This document shows, piece by piece, positions 10,059 to 20,920 of a DNA stretch of 64,000 bases (within the stretch, counting starts at the first letter, position 1; the number at the start of each line of letters is the position of its first letter). The stretch is from Marsupella aquatica. Lineage: Eukaryota; Marchantiophyta. The stretch spans positions 186,001 through 250,000 of the forward strand of contig OZ316898.1 of NCBI GenBank assembly GCA_973895155.1, given 5' to 3'. The notes under the pieces are model-generated. The model had not been told where the DNA came from. It was given only the letters and a program-made list of their open reading frames with translations, and made no database searches. Made by a program: the position numbers and the translations under genes.

Positions 10059-13000
10059 TGCATTTTAGGACTGGATTTAATGTTGGGCAACCTTAATCCT
10101 GATTATGGCACAATAGAATGCCACTATGTGCCGACCATGTATGTGCAAATATGACCATTCATTGCCTTCTTAGGGTAATTTGCCAGGCCATTTTTGCCTT
10201 GTTGGAGTCCACTAGTGTTTACAGAACATATGCTTCTGTGCTCAACGGCTCACCCCAACAGTTAGGGCTTTGTAAATTCCTTCCCCTAATTCTGTTTAAG
10301 GGTTTACGCTTAACTTTTGGGCCGGACTAAACTACATGGGCAAGGCGCGGGAGAATTCTTCGTGACTTAGTGGTCGAAACAAGGTGGTGGGGTCTTGGGT
10401 TGGGTGTTCGGGGTTTTGCCAAAGGGTTTTTCATTGACAATGAGCTTTCTCGATCAGTCCAAGCGTCATGCTGCTCTAAGTGTATACACTCTTGCCATCC
10501 CGAGCACCTCACGCAAGCTGTGAGCAGTTGCATCCTCCTGTTGTAAGTGCATTGATCTGCCAAGCGTTCAAATGCAAAGCTGCTAGCGTCTACTCCCTGT
10601 GCTGGTTGAATGTGTAGCGCTGTCTTGTGACGATTGAAGATTGCCCCTTACCTTTTACCGCCATCGCTGAATGCAGGATCGACCCAAATATAGCACCTGT
10701 GCAGAGGCATTGGGTGAACATAGTGAATGCCGTTTGTGTCTTGTGCAAGGTTGTGGGCCTAACGTTCATGAGTCGTGAGCTGCAGACTACATGCGACTCC
10801 AAAGGAGGCATTGGGGAGGACACGGTGAAGCAACAAGGAGCGGCGCGGGAGCTTAGAGTGGGCCAACGCTAGCTGAATCCAATCCAGGAGATGTTGTGCT
10901 AAGGTGAGACTCTGAGTTTAGGGTTGCTTCAGTGTCCAAGTAGGTTTTCTCTTTGCGTCGGCAGCTAGAAGGTAAGCTCGGGGGCTTTACAAAGGGTTAG
11001 TGTTGCGGACTTTCCCTCCTGGAAGTTGCGTGTCTTCATTTGCAACTTGTTTGTGGACCTGTGATCCTGAGACTGTCAAAATTGTTGTGGCCGCACCGAC
11101 AACTTGATGACGCATTTTGTGGATGCACCGTTAGTAATCGCGACTACAGCTCTCCAATGATTGCACTTACCATTTTTGACCACCTTGCATGATTTCCATC
11201 CGTGGGCTGGACCCCAGGGAGTAGATTTTGGTACATTTTGGTAGATTTTGTCTATGCCCCCGGTCCTCATTTTGTGCAGTGTCCGCCTGGCACTTGGTTC
11301 TTGATCCCTACATTGTCGTCTGCCGCTCGGCTGCTTGCGGAAGGGATCGAACAGATTGGAGGTCACTGTGGACTGACATTCAGGCCTGGGTCAAGCAAGG
11401 AGGTTAGAGTTGAAGTCGCCTATGCTTGGCCTTCTCTATTTTCTCTGCTTGCCACTGCCTCTATTGTTGCTTACCATTTGCAGCTGGTGAAGCTGCATGC
11501 GGGTTGCATCTATTCTACGGGCACGCTACGGGTGTTTTATGGATTGTGGACTTTATGTGGTGCGAGAATCGGTAACAACATGAACCGGACTTTTTTTACA
11601 GTCTTGGAATGTGCGTGAGCTGTGAAGGTTGCGCTTCAGAGCTGATATTCCTGTCGCCGCCTACTCCCATTGTTGTGTGTTCGTAACGTTGTGCATCGTA
11701 ACATTGGAACTCAAAGCTGAGCTGCGCACTGTCAACCATCAAGCGCTGTTGCACATTGTCAACCAAGAGGAGATGCCGCATCCCACATTGAGTTGAACAT
11801 TCAGCTAGGGACCTGAGCTGCGGACTTTCAACCATCGAGCAACGACCAAGCTTGGCAGCGCTCTGGGATTTATCGGCCACATTGACAAAGCGGAAGACAG
11901 AGGTGAGTGTTCGTGCACCGTTAGAGTAACCGTGAGTACTCTATTACATGCCTTGTTGTTCTCTATTACATGCCTTGTTCTCCCGTCCACTGTTTCCTAC
12001 GATTTTCTTTCTTCCAGAAGATAATGGTGATTTCTTCTTCAATCAAACAAAACCCCACCCAACCACCACCCAAGAACGTGGGGTGTGCGCTACTTAATCC
12101 TCCTCAAACTGGCCCATTGTTCATTGAAACCCAATATATTACCCCCCGGCACCAAGGGACCAGTCCCAACCTGTCTTCCGCTTGCCACCCTCTTCACTCT
12201 CTCGCACATCTATCTCCCAATATTTCACGCGTAGCCGAGCCCACCGAAAGCTCTCTCCCTACAATCCCTCCCAAATCAACTTTCTCGTTTCCTGCTGCTG
12301 CTGATGTATGTTTGTTCTCCCCTATTTTTGTTTACTGAATTTGGTCTCTCCACACTTCTTGCTTGACATTACTGTTGCTTGTAATCATGTATTTCTTCAC
12401 ACTAGAAAAGCAGTCTGTCAGATGAGGTTGTCAGGATTGTCTGTGGGTCAGTCATCTTACGGACACCTAGCAACGTCAAATGAATGGCGGAAACGGGCCA
12501 TGTTGTCATTTTGAAATTTGTCTTTCCTTTTGCCATGCTACCCAATCATTTTGTTAGTCCATGAGTCATAGATTCATAGATTCTATGTTTTGTGCTTTGT
12601 CTAGAATGCTATGGCGCCCATGCTACAATTTGTGGTTTTTGTCTAAGCACAAATCCTCTCTGTGCCTGGTCTCTGTGTCCGGTCATTTGGATTGATTGTG
12701 CAGACGTTTCCTCTTCTCCCAGTCCTTGTCATCCACCAGCCAAAGCACATTGGATTGTTTTCAAAGGAGGGCTGTGTAGTTCGGAGGCTTTGATCTATGC
12801 AGCAGATTTGAGCAGATTGGCGGTTGTTAGTTTCTTCTTGTAAAACCTGTCTGTCTTTTATGCTTTTGGACATGCTCCTTCACTTCTTGCTGCAAGCTCA
12901 ATGTGCTTCAGCTATGGCAATATTCACTTACCCTATCCCAACGGCACTGCCGTGAGCTGTAGGACAGCCAACAGAAGCAGATTGTATCGATTGCATGTAA

Positions 13001-14800
13001 GTCAGGGTATTTTATGTATTGCGGAACAACTGTCCAAGTATGCTGCAATGGTCGGTCTTGCGCAGCTGAATGAGCCAATTTCATTTTCCTTGTGCACTTC
13101 TATTTCTCAGAGAATTCCCTGGTCATGCTCATTTCCCCCAGAGTTAGAAAACAAAGAAGAAGAGCTGACTAATTGTAATTCCAATCCATATCCTGATCGG
13201 TCAAGGATTGTTCACTACATTGGCCTTGTCATTGGCCGAGGTCACCAAATTTTGCTTGGTTTCATTCTTGTGGAGCACTGCTGTGATGGATTTGTCGTAG
13301 CATTTTGCAAACTCTCACGGTTTGCTTATGGCCATTATTTGCAATTTGCTGCTACTAATATGTCTTCTTCTGAGCAGCATACACCGGAAGTAAGCAATAG
13401 TGGAGGTTTAACTGCACATCAACACATCCAGTGAACTACCTCTCTGCTGCTCACTGGAGGGTGAGACTTTCACTCTTTCTGGATATTGTAGTTTGTAAGC
13501 AAGTTGATTAGGAGTGTTTCATGCTATGTTTACACTGTGACCCCTAGCTGGAACCAATGGAATGACACAGTGAGTGGGAACTGATAATTTAAGGTTGGTT
13601 GCTGTTGGTGAGGCAAGTACAGCTCTTGCTCACCTTGCTGATCGAAGGTGCTTATCAGAGGACGTGAACACACAACATCTCCACAAAAGCAACACTTAAG
13701 GTGAGGACCCGCAACGCTGAACATGTGCGGCTTGCACGCAAGGCAGAGATGTTGCACCTTGAGTATGTCAGACTTGGGATCCTTCCAACCCAATCTGCAT
13801 GGTACTTTGAGTACCCAGTTGTTGCCAGGAACAACTACAGCCGGCCTGTACCTGCTTCTCCACCCTTCCCAACATCCTTGGTATTTCTGTCTCTCGTACA
13901 TGACCCGCCACAAATTAGGGCCCAAGGGTGTGTGCACAGTTGCCAATATGACTGTCCTGCCTGTAGGGCTTCTGGCCTAGAGTTGGATGACCGTTCTCTT
14001 GGATGTCGGTTTTTTCACAGAGCACAATGTATCATCTGGAACCACTCGCCATCCTGTAGTGTGCCTGGCGATGTCACTTGTCCTGCCCTCCCAGACCCCA
14101 CCACCGGTCACTCTGGTGTCTACACATGTTTGGATCACACGCTCTAGAGGACCACTTGTCACACCGCATGCAAAAACCAGAGACCATTGACCTATAACTT
14201 AACACTTTGACTTGAACAGAGAGGATATTTACTTAAGATTTTGAATTATGACCAATTTTGGGTCCAGGGTTTAGGGTCAACAGTACATAACTTATCCTAT
14301 TATGGCTGCACTAAGTACAATATCCTAATTTAAGAGGCTAGCAAGCTCACTTAAAAGTCTCCTTTCAAAGACTGGAATTAATGGGCCATGTGATAACCTG
14401 GAAAAAGTGATTTATGCCTAACTTATTTGTCTCATTCACTATCATAGCCTATTTAGGATGTATAAATTACAACCCTGATCACACTGCTTGATACCAATCC
14501 TGTTCAAAAAATGCCTGTTTTACATGTCACGACTGTTATATGTGATTCAAATGCATTAAATCTTGTTGCAGATCTCCTTTGGTGAATCATAGCCACAAAA
14601 TTGAGGTGTAGGTGGAGCTATTGTACGAGGGGATCAGTTTTTAGTGTGGGCTCAACAAACCAAAAAGTATGTCTACTCTGCACATGTGTGTGAACATTTC
14701 ATTGCAGTAGCAATTGCCACTCTAGTCTATATGCTACACTGTACTTTTTGTACACTGCACTAAATTGTATTGTCTGTGCACTCTGCTAAATTGTACTATC
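10059..14800. other. No gene recognised; possible leader and upstream exons of the PHD gene
   Basis: Frames of 60-180 codons (for example 12901-13434 and 13701-14147) have no recognisable domain and mostly non-ATG starts. The stretch 12040-12300 is C-rich and resembles a plant 5' untranslated region, and donor-like sites (gcat|gtaagtc near 12997) occur, so unrecognised upstream exons of the gene at 14817 are possible. I could not build a supported gene model. Confidence 0.35.
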
Positions 14801-14816
14801 TGTCTCATGCGTAGGC

Positions 14817-15491
14817 ATGGCACGCCCTAAAATCCGAGCCAAGAAGCGGGGGACAGAGGTGAGCAACACAGGTGTAGTTGGGCCAGATGGTAGTAACTTC
14901 TCCGCAAGTCAGATTTTCCAGAAGGCAGCTCATTGTTGTGCCATTTGTGACGATGGTGGTGGCTTAGCCATATGTGAGGGCCCTTGCATGAGGCATTTCC
15001 ACCTCAACCCAGAGTCTGACCTTGCTGTAGAAAACAACTGTCCAGGGGTGGGCCTCCCGTCAGCACACCAGGGAGGCTGGATGTGCACTGATTGTTTGGA
15101 GAAGCAGACTAAGTGTGCACAGTGTGGAAAGTTGGGGTCTTATGAGGGCTCTGTTGATGCTCCACCACTTGTTAGGAAATGCCCTGACAGATATTGTGTG
15201 AGGTTCTTTTGTTTTTCATGTTTGCCCGATCTTGCCACAGCTTGCCCACTTCATAAGTGCAAGGCATGTGGTCAGCACGATGAAGATTTCTGGGTGGACA
15301 TAGTCCACTGTGTTAGGTGTCCCACCATGTGGCACTTTCATTGTTTGAAGGAGCGTCAAGCAGAAGGCTATGCTTGTGACAGACACATCTATGATCACTC
15401 TGCACATGGTGTTGATCGATGGATCTTCTATTGTCATCGCCATGCCATAGATCCTACTTTGCACACTCCCATGAGAGATCACATTTCTTGA
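14817..15491 (+). CDS. EDM2-like PHD-finger protein (partial or small)
   Basis: EDM2-type proteins are nuclear chromatin readers whose PHD cluster binds modified histone H3. The 224-residue frame starts at ATG 14817, directly after a splice acceptor-like GCGTAG, so upstream exons may exist. It contains the EDM2 arrangement: a first PHD with CAICDDGGGLAICEGPCMRHFH (residues about 42-62), then WMCTDCLEKQTKCAQCGKLG, a second Cys/His cluster, CPLHKCKACGQHDEDF, a third cluster with CVRCPTMWHFHCL, and the closing YCHRHAIDPTLHTPMRDHI, which corresponds to the end of the EDM2 PHD region. The methyltransferase-like and other C-terminal parts of full EDM2 are missing. Shortly after the stop, at about 15520-15599 in another frame, there is a coding-like tail (PDVDTLEIADIPILRRR..TAG), so a frameshift or a missed splice at the 3' end is possible. 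Confidence 0.7.
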   Translation: MARPKIRAKKRGTEVSNTGVVGPDGSNFSASQIFQKAAHCCAICDDGGGLAICEGPCMRHFHLNPESDLAVENNCPGVGLPSAHQGGWMCTDCLEKQTKCAQCGKLGSYEGSVDAPPLVRKCPDRYCVRFFCFSCLPDLATACPLHKCKACGQHDEDFWVDIVHCVRCPTMWHFHCLKERQAEGYACDRHIYDHSAHGVDRWIFYCHRHAIDPTLHTPMRDHIS

Positions 15492-16095
15492 CTTTGAACC
15501 TGAATAATGTACATGCATAGTGCACCTGATGTGGATACCTTGGAGATTGCAGACATTCCAATTTTGAGAAGAAGGACCTCTGTAGGAGAGGATGCTTAGG
15601 CAACAAGTACCCTAAGTTCATTACTTGTTCCTGGGTACATGCCTTCAAAAACTCCCCTTAAGCCTTCTAGGAACTTTTTTAACTCTGCAATCATTTTGAT
15701 CACGACTTACATGACACTGCTTAAATTAAATCAGGACTTCTCATTATGAGCATATAAGTTACAAGGCTATTTAATTTGCGAGAATTCCCTTAAAGTGTAC
15801 CAACATTTTGTATTCTCATTGAATGTCTGCCCATTTACAACATCTGTATGTGGCATCACAAAACAATTGCACTTGTCACCTTCAATATTGTGAAGGCACA
15901 TATTCAAACTATGAGGTGCATGCTTGCAGGTGTCTAGTACGTTTGTCCCAATATTTCTCCCGTTTGGAATCGGAGCAGAGACTCACCAGCCGACTGGACT
16001 GGACCAAGTTATAAACGCAGCATTTTAAGGGCCCTCCGATTATCAGGTGAACGCATTATCTTCCGGTCTACAGTGATTAGGTGGCCCGTGTGTAC

Positions 16096-16944
16096 ATGGC
16101 CTCTAGGAAACGTACAAAGGTTGACCACCCGCCTCCGTTGGCTGGAATCAAAGCCATTTTGATTCCTGGCCACTATGGGTTCACCCAAGTGAGTTGGCCA
16201 ATCGTACAAAAACGATTCTCAGAGTTCCATGGGACTGAAGTCAAGGACATCACTCCACAGACTACACATGTTGTTGCGGGGACATGGCTGGATGTGATGA
16301 ACAAGTGGTCATGGTCCTTCATTGATTCTGCCATTACCAACCAAGGTCTAAAAGTAGTTGAAGTCTCTTGGCTGACCGATTCTGTTAAACATAGGTGTGT
16401 ACAGAGTACTGAGCAATATGAGTTGTGGGAGAGTGAGGAGGCCACTGTAGAGGCTTTGGCTGAAAAGGAAGCCTATGAAGCAGCAACAGAGAAACCCAAC
16501 TTTGCTTCTGTCCAATATGGACCTGTTGTCAACATAGGACACCATCCTATGCGTGCAGATGCTATATTGAATGAGCATGGCAAGGAGAGAAATACCATTA
16601 TGAAAGGGTTCAGTGTGGTATTTGCAGAAGAAGGAATTGGGGAGACTAAGTGCAGATTGTACAAGTCCATAGTTGTTGAGCTAGGTGGGACAGTGGAGGA
16701 GAGTCTAACAGAAACCTCCACTCATGTTGTAGGTCTGTCATACATGAAAATATGCAGAAAATTCTTTAAGACAATAGTGCGTGATTTTGTCATGAACAAC
16801 AATCTTTGGGTGCTTTCCCCTGATTGGCTTCTGGAATCAGCAGCTACAGGGAAGCGACAGAATGCTTGGGACTTTGATATTTTTGAGGCCTGGCCCTCCA
16901 AGATTCAGCGGAGATGTATGCTTAGCAAAGGTGGGAGAGAGTGA
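16096..16944 (+). CDS. Tandem BRCT-domain protein
   Basis: BRCT domains bind phosphopeptides and occur in DNA-repair and checkpoint proteins. The 282-residue product, taken from the ATG at 16096, has two BRCT-like units. Residues about 18-112 contain FSEFHGTEVKDITPQTTHVV and end with VVEVSWLTDSVKHRC. Residues about 170-262 contain KSIVVELGGTVEESLTETST, HVVGLS and WVLSPDWLLESAATGK. The Gly-Gly turn and the Trp in the last helix, both BRCT hallmarks, are present in the second unit. No other domain is present, so the larger family it belongs to cannot be named. The frame is open a few codons further upstream (GTG at 16081) and a 'gattag|gtggcc' acceptor-like site lies there, so the true start may be in an earlier exon. 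The neighbours on the same strand are the PHD gene and the F-box frame. Confidence 0.7.
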   Translation: MASRKRTKVDHPPPLAGIKAILIPGHYGFTQVSWPIVQKRFSEFHGTEVKDITPQTTHVVAGTWLDVMNKWSWSFIDSAITNQGLKVVEVSWLTDSVKHRCVQSTEQYELWESEEATVEALAEKEAYEAATEKPNFASVQYGPVVNIGHHPMRADAILNEHGKERNTIMKGFSVVFAEEGIGETKCRLYKSIVVELGGTVEESLTETSTHVVGLSYMKICRKFFKTIVRDFVMNNNLWVLSPDWLLESAATGKRQNAWDFDIFEAWPSKIQRRCMLSKGGRE

Positions 16945-17120
16945 GGAGTAGGAGTCCCTCATATTTTTGTATAAATCACAATTTTGTAATAAATGTGATC
17001 CTTGAACTAACTCATCTTGTCATGGTTGGTCGCAGTTGAAGTGATTGTTGTTTCCTACTGCGTGGGGTGTGACTGTGAATCTACTTGCTGGGCTCTGTTT
17101 GGCTGAAGACTTTGGTGGGT

Positions 17121-17654
17121 ATGCTGCCTCTTCCAGACCGTCTGGCCCTATGTAGGGTCCTCCTACGGGTTGCATCGTGCATGGCTACTGCTTGGGCTTA
17201 CTTGTGTGGATTGGTAACCAGACAGAGTGTAGCTCCATCCGAGATAATGCCTGCAGACCTTGGATGTGTTGAGAATGCTGTGGTGAATGAGGATGCACAA
17301 TCCGAAGAGGACATTTACTTTTCAGCAGATGAGTTAGACAAGCACGATGCTGTAGGTGGTTCCTTGTTGCCTGATTTGGCAGATGATATAGTTCTTACAC
17401 ATGTCTGGCCGAGGGTTCTTGTGGTGTCTGGCGCACAAGATATCTGCAAATATAGACTAATTAGTACCCAGTGGAGGGACTTGGTAGCAACATGTGCACC
17501 ATGGAGGGCACTGCTGCCACTGCTTGTAGGCACGGATCAAAGACCACCATGGCATGAGCAGGGTTTAGACCTTGATGACTTAATGTACATGCCTGAGTAC
17601 CTCAGGGCTGAGTGGCATCGACAACAGGATTGGTATCCGTATTTGATGTGGTAG
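17121..17654 (+). CDS. F-box-like protein
   Basis: The predicted product has about 177 residues from the ATG at 17121. A hydrophobic N-terminus (possible membrane or signal-like segment, residues 1-35) is followed by an acidic linker and then an F-box-like region at about residues 90-145: LLPDLADDIVLTHVWPRV, then ICKYRLISTQWRDLV and APWRALL. F-box proteins link substrates to SCF ubiquitin ligases through SKP1. No substrate-binding repeat follows; the protein ends soon after with a Trp/Tyr-rich tail. The assignment rests on the LPDxLxxxIxxxVxxR pattern and the WRxLV motif and is moderately secure; the start is uncertain. Confidence 0.5.
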   Translation: MLPLPDRLALCRVLLRVASCMATAWAYLCGLVTRQSVAPSEIMPADLGCVENAVVNEDAQSEEDIYFSADELDKHDAVGGSLLPDLADDIVLTHVWPRVLVVSGAQDICKYRLISTQWRDLVATCAPWRALLPLLVGTDQRPPWHEQGLDLDDLMYMPEYLRAEWHRQQDWYPYLMW

Positions 17655-18282
17655 TAAGATGAGGACATCTCACACCGGTCTCGCACCTAGCACCTGTGTC
17701 TATGACTATACATGATTGGACTCTGATATGGTCATGGATGTACGTGCAGAGGCAGTACATGTGAGGACAGTGGAGGAGTTGACACCCTCAAACATTTAGG
17801 AATTTTGTCTCATTCACTTGAGAATAGGTACATGACTCAGGCACCTATATTTTTTGTTTTTTTGTTTTTTTGGAACGTTACGTATTTTGGCAAGTACAGT
17901 CGGGGGTGAAATCCTTAACAGGAAGTGTATTTTTCACTTGCATAATAAAATGACAGGGTGCTGAGTGCGTGTGTATAGTGATGGCTCCAAGGTTGCCTCT
18001 TCACAACCCATTTAAACCCCAATTTAAGGAAAACTGAACTTTGGAAATTCCAAAAATCACTAAATATTATTATTTTAATAAAAAGGGGGCGACATGACGC
18101 GTGGCTGCGCGTGAAACCCTGAAAATGACTGCAACGTCACATTTTAACCAATCCAACTTGACGGGACCAAGAGACATGCTCACGCGAATAATAATAATAG
18201 AGAAATAAATCTTTGAGATCCTTTATATATGATAACCAGTATATAAGGAGTTTACAAATGGTTTCTAGAACGACAATACAAA
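17655..18282. other. Intergenic, no gene recognised
   Basis: A+T-rich DNA with a T-run (17850-17870) and ATA/ATT runs (18063-18205). Nothing else was recognised. Confidence 0.5.
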
Positions 18283-19004
18283 TTAATCTGATCTCATGCC
18301 GACTATTATTTTGGAAGCGTCCAAAATTGGGCGTCTGTTAAATTGCTCTACTAGATATCTATCTCCATGCCTCTGAATCACAGGGTCTTCCCATAGAGTA
18401 TGATTATAATCATAATCTCTAAAAATAGATTTAACTGACCAATCTGGATAATCTCTTCCATTGGCAATGACAAGCGGCTCACAAGAGTTTGCTAGCTTGC
18501 TAAGATATGGAATCAGCAAGTTAATCAGGAAACTGTTGTCGACCGACCCAAAATATTTGGGCAGAAATAATAATCCAACAACAGGATCTAAACAAGCATG
18601 AAATGCATCGGATTCAATAAGCATTATATTTTGCTGCAGATACGCCTTCATATAAATTCCAACCTTCTCAAAACACTTCAAAAATATCCGCTTATTTGAT
18701 GTCACCCCATTGCATAAGTAACAATGAGACTGATCCCAAATATACTTAAATGAGGCCATTTCCATCGCAATAAAAATAGATGCTAAAATCTGATCTAAAA
18801 GGTTCTTCCCAAGAGAGGACCAGATCCCTACATCAAAATTCTCAAAACAGAATCTCAAGAATTCGTGAAGATGAGGCCTTGGAAAAATGTATATATTCCC
18901 AATCCGAATTCCAGTTGAGATCGCCATCAGTCGGGAATGCGGTGCAGTGTAACAGAGTAGATGCTCCACGTCTAAAACTATGAGCCCATTTTCTCTGCTG
19001 CAAT
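18283..19004 (-). pseudogene. FCP1/NIF-like HAD domain, decayed copy 3
   Basis: Reading on the minus strand from a possible acceptor (ttcattgcag, about 19004) there is an open frame with the fold signature of FCP1-like phosphatases. LIVLDVEHLL stands at the position of the DxDxT motif. IFPRPHLHEFLRFCFENFD..IWSS follows, equivalent to the 'RPxLxEFL..IWTS' block, then IMLIESD in place of the IDD motif, then a C-terminal block LIPYLSKLANS. The second catalytic Asp of DxDxT is Glu and the DD pair is changed, so phosphatase activity is unlikely. It has no ATG of its own. It may be a 3' exon of the larger gene upstream or a dead tandem duplicate. Confidence 0.6.
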
Positions 19005-19097
19005 GAATCTCCTATAGAGAAACACAAGAAGATGCATGAGCCCGTATGGATGTAGTCACGCAAATGGTCGCGTCACATATTACAGAGAAAACATCCT

Positions 19098-19806
19098 CTA
19101 CACTCTGGCCATTGATAAGTGACGTCTGTTGAAGTGCTTGATAAGAACTTGATCCGCATGTCTCTGCACGTACAGATGCTCCCATATATCCTCGTTCAGA
19201 TCCCAATCTCGATGTAGATTTCTAATCGACCAGATGGGATAATCGAACTTGTTAGCGAACGCAAGACAAAGCCCTGAATTTGATAGCTTTCGTAAATATG
19301 GAATGAGGTCATCCCTCAAAAAGACATCATCCACGATCCTTGAAACGACTTAGCGAACAATAATCCGCATACAGCTGTCTGGCATGTATGGGAAGGACAG
19401 GCATCAATCTGGATTATATTCTCTGGTCGATAATCTTGAAACATATCACGTAGTCTCTCGATAGATTGAAGACAACAGTCTTATAATTTTTCTTCACATA
19501 ACCAAGATTCCAGCAATGATCCCGCGTGAACACATATATCAGCTGCGACAGGTCGGTGCTTGACAACACTTCTGAAAGTATCTGATAAACCAGTTTATCG
19601 TCGAGAATAGACCAGACCATCACATCAAAATGATCATAACAGAATTTTATAAGATCATGAAGATGCGGCCTCAGAACAACACATAGAGATCCGATACGAA
19701 TTCCGGGTGCCGACTTGAGCTGAGGAGTATATTTTGAAACAGAGCACATGAAGTTTTCCAGTCCTAAAACTAGAAGTTGACGCGACCTGCTCCACTTAGA
19801 CACCTG
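19098..19806 (-). pseudogene. FCP1/NIF-like HAD domain, decayed copy 2, frameshifted
   Basis: Two minus-strand frames (19803-19414 and 19334-19098) together cover the same domain as its neighbours. It begins after a tttacag acceptor with LLVLGLENFM at the DxDxT position, continues with VLRPHLHDLIKFCYDHFDVMV, and ends with DDLIPYLRKLSNSG. The nucleophile Asp is replaced by Gly, the second Asp by Glu, and there is a break between the two frames. It resembles copy 3 more closely than the copy at 19929-20834 (compare RPHLHDLIKFC with RPHLHEFLRFC). Not functional as a phosphatase. Confidence 0.6.
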
Positions 19807-19928
19807 TAAATGAACAATTCGATTCTCATATTATGCAATTGCAAACAACCACGCGACCGGGCGCGTCACTCCCAAAAGTTCAATTTCAATCAATTTATAA
19901 ATAATAATTGATAATAAACAATAAATGT

Positions 19929-20834
19929 TTACTTATTGGACTTATCCCGGGCTTCTATAGCACAGTCTTTTTTGGCAGATAAGTATTTCATAAATTCGTC
20001 AAACTTTTCTAAATGGTCTTTATTCCCCTGATTACGAATGATCACGTTTCTCCTCCAAAGATTCGTCTTATCAATATAATCTTTCTCAAGATTTTCTTGA
20101 GAGAACGTTGGAATCCCATATCCACTAAGGAGCTCGCGGAATGTCAACTTGTCAATTGACATGTCGCATAGATATGGATATAGTTTCTTTCTAAAAAATA
20201 GGTCATCATCGAGCCCAGAATATGCATCGGGATACAACGATGAATAGAAGTCATTAAGGCTCGTCTTATATGCAACGTCATCGATAAGAATGACATTCTC
20301 GATGTTGTAATCTTTAATATCGGCGGCAATGTCCGAGAGACATTTGACAAATAAAGGGATGTCATTATTATTCTTCCCAATAAGTCGAGTTGATTCTTGT
20401 CCCCATATAAATTTAATACGTTTCAAAACTTCGGGTCGAAGTATCAGCCTTACACAAGATAGAATATTCCGTTTGAACATGCACGACCAGATCGCAATGT
20501 TGTATAGATCTGCCACCTTCTCAAGAAATTCCATTAAATCAGGCCTTGGATAGATAACCTTGTGCATCTGTCTCACACCCCTTGACCGAATGGGCATCCC
20601 AGGGCTGATCTTCTCTGACCAGATAAGTACCCGATTCAGATCAAAAATTACAAGTCTCTTCTGAACCGGTGACTTCTTTGCCGATGGATTAGGCGCCATC
20701 TGTACCTGTGATTTTTGTGCCGCAGGGTTTGGAGAACGTACTAGAACGGTCTGTTTGTTTCCCGCCTCTGGACGATCACCGGACTTCCGGACTGGTGCCT
20801 TCGATACTCGATCAGGGGGTTTCGGGATAGGCTT
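19929..20834 (-). CDS. FCP1/NIF-like HAD-domain exon (C-terminal part of a Ulp1-FCP1 gene)
   Basis: FCP1-like HAD enzymes remove phosphate from, among others, the RNA polymerase II C-terminal domain. The exon begins after a clear acceptor (tgttttacag|AAGCC at 20834) and has 302 codons including the stop. A basic proline-rich linker is followed by the HAD domain: motif I LVIFDLNRVLIW, the block YPRPDLMEFLEKV, IAIWSC, and motif III NVILIDDVAYKTSLNDF. The nucleophile Asp is present, but the second Asp of DxDxT is Asn, so activity is doubtful. An internal ATG (20699) could start a stand-alone protein. However, the frame is open through the acceptor and joins in phase 0 to the Ulp1 exon (donor CAG|GTAATA at 20921), so I favour a fusion gene. 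Two decayed copies of the domain follow downstream. Confidence 0.6.
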   Translation of the reverse strand, partial: KPIPKPPDRVSKAPVRKSGDRPEAGNKQTVLVRSPNPAAQKSQVQMAPNPSAKKSPVQKRLVIFDLNRVLIWSEKISPGMPIRSRGVRQMHKVIYPRPDLMEFLEKVADLYNIAIWSCMFKRNILSCVRLILRPEVLKRIKFIWGQESTRLIGKNNNDIPLFVKCLSDIAADIKDYNIENVILIDDVAYKTSLNDFYSSLYPDAYSGLDDDLFFRKKLYPYLCDMSIDKLTFRELLSGYGIPTFSQENLEKDYIDKTNLWRRNVIIRNQGNKDHLEKFDEFMKYLSAKKDCAIEARDKSNK

Positions 20835-20920
20835 CTGTAAAACATTAAGAAATGAAAATAAGTTTATAACGCGAACGGTTGCGTGACTACAAAGAGAGAC
20901 ACTGAAATGAAGTGTATTAC

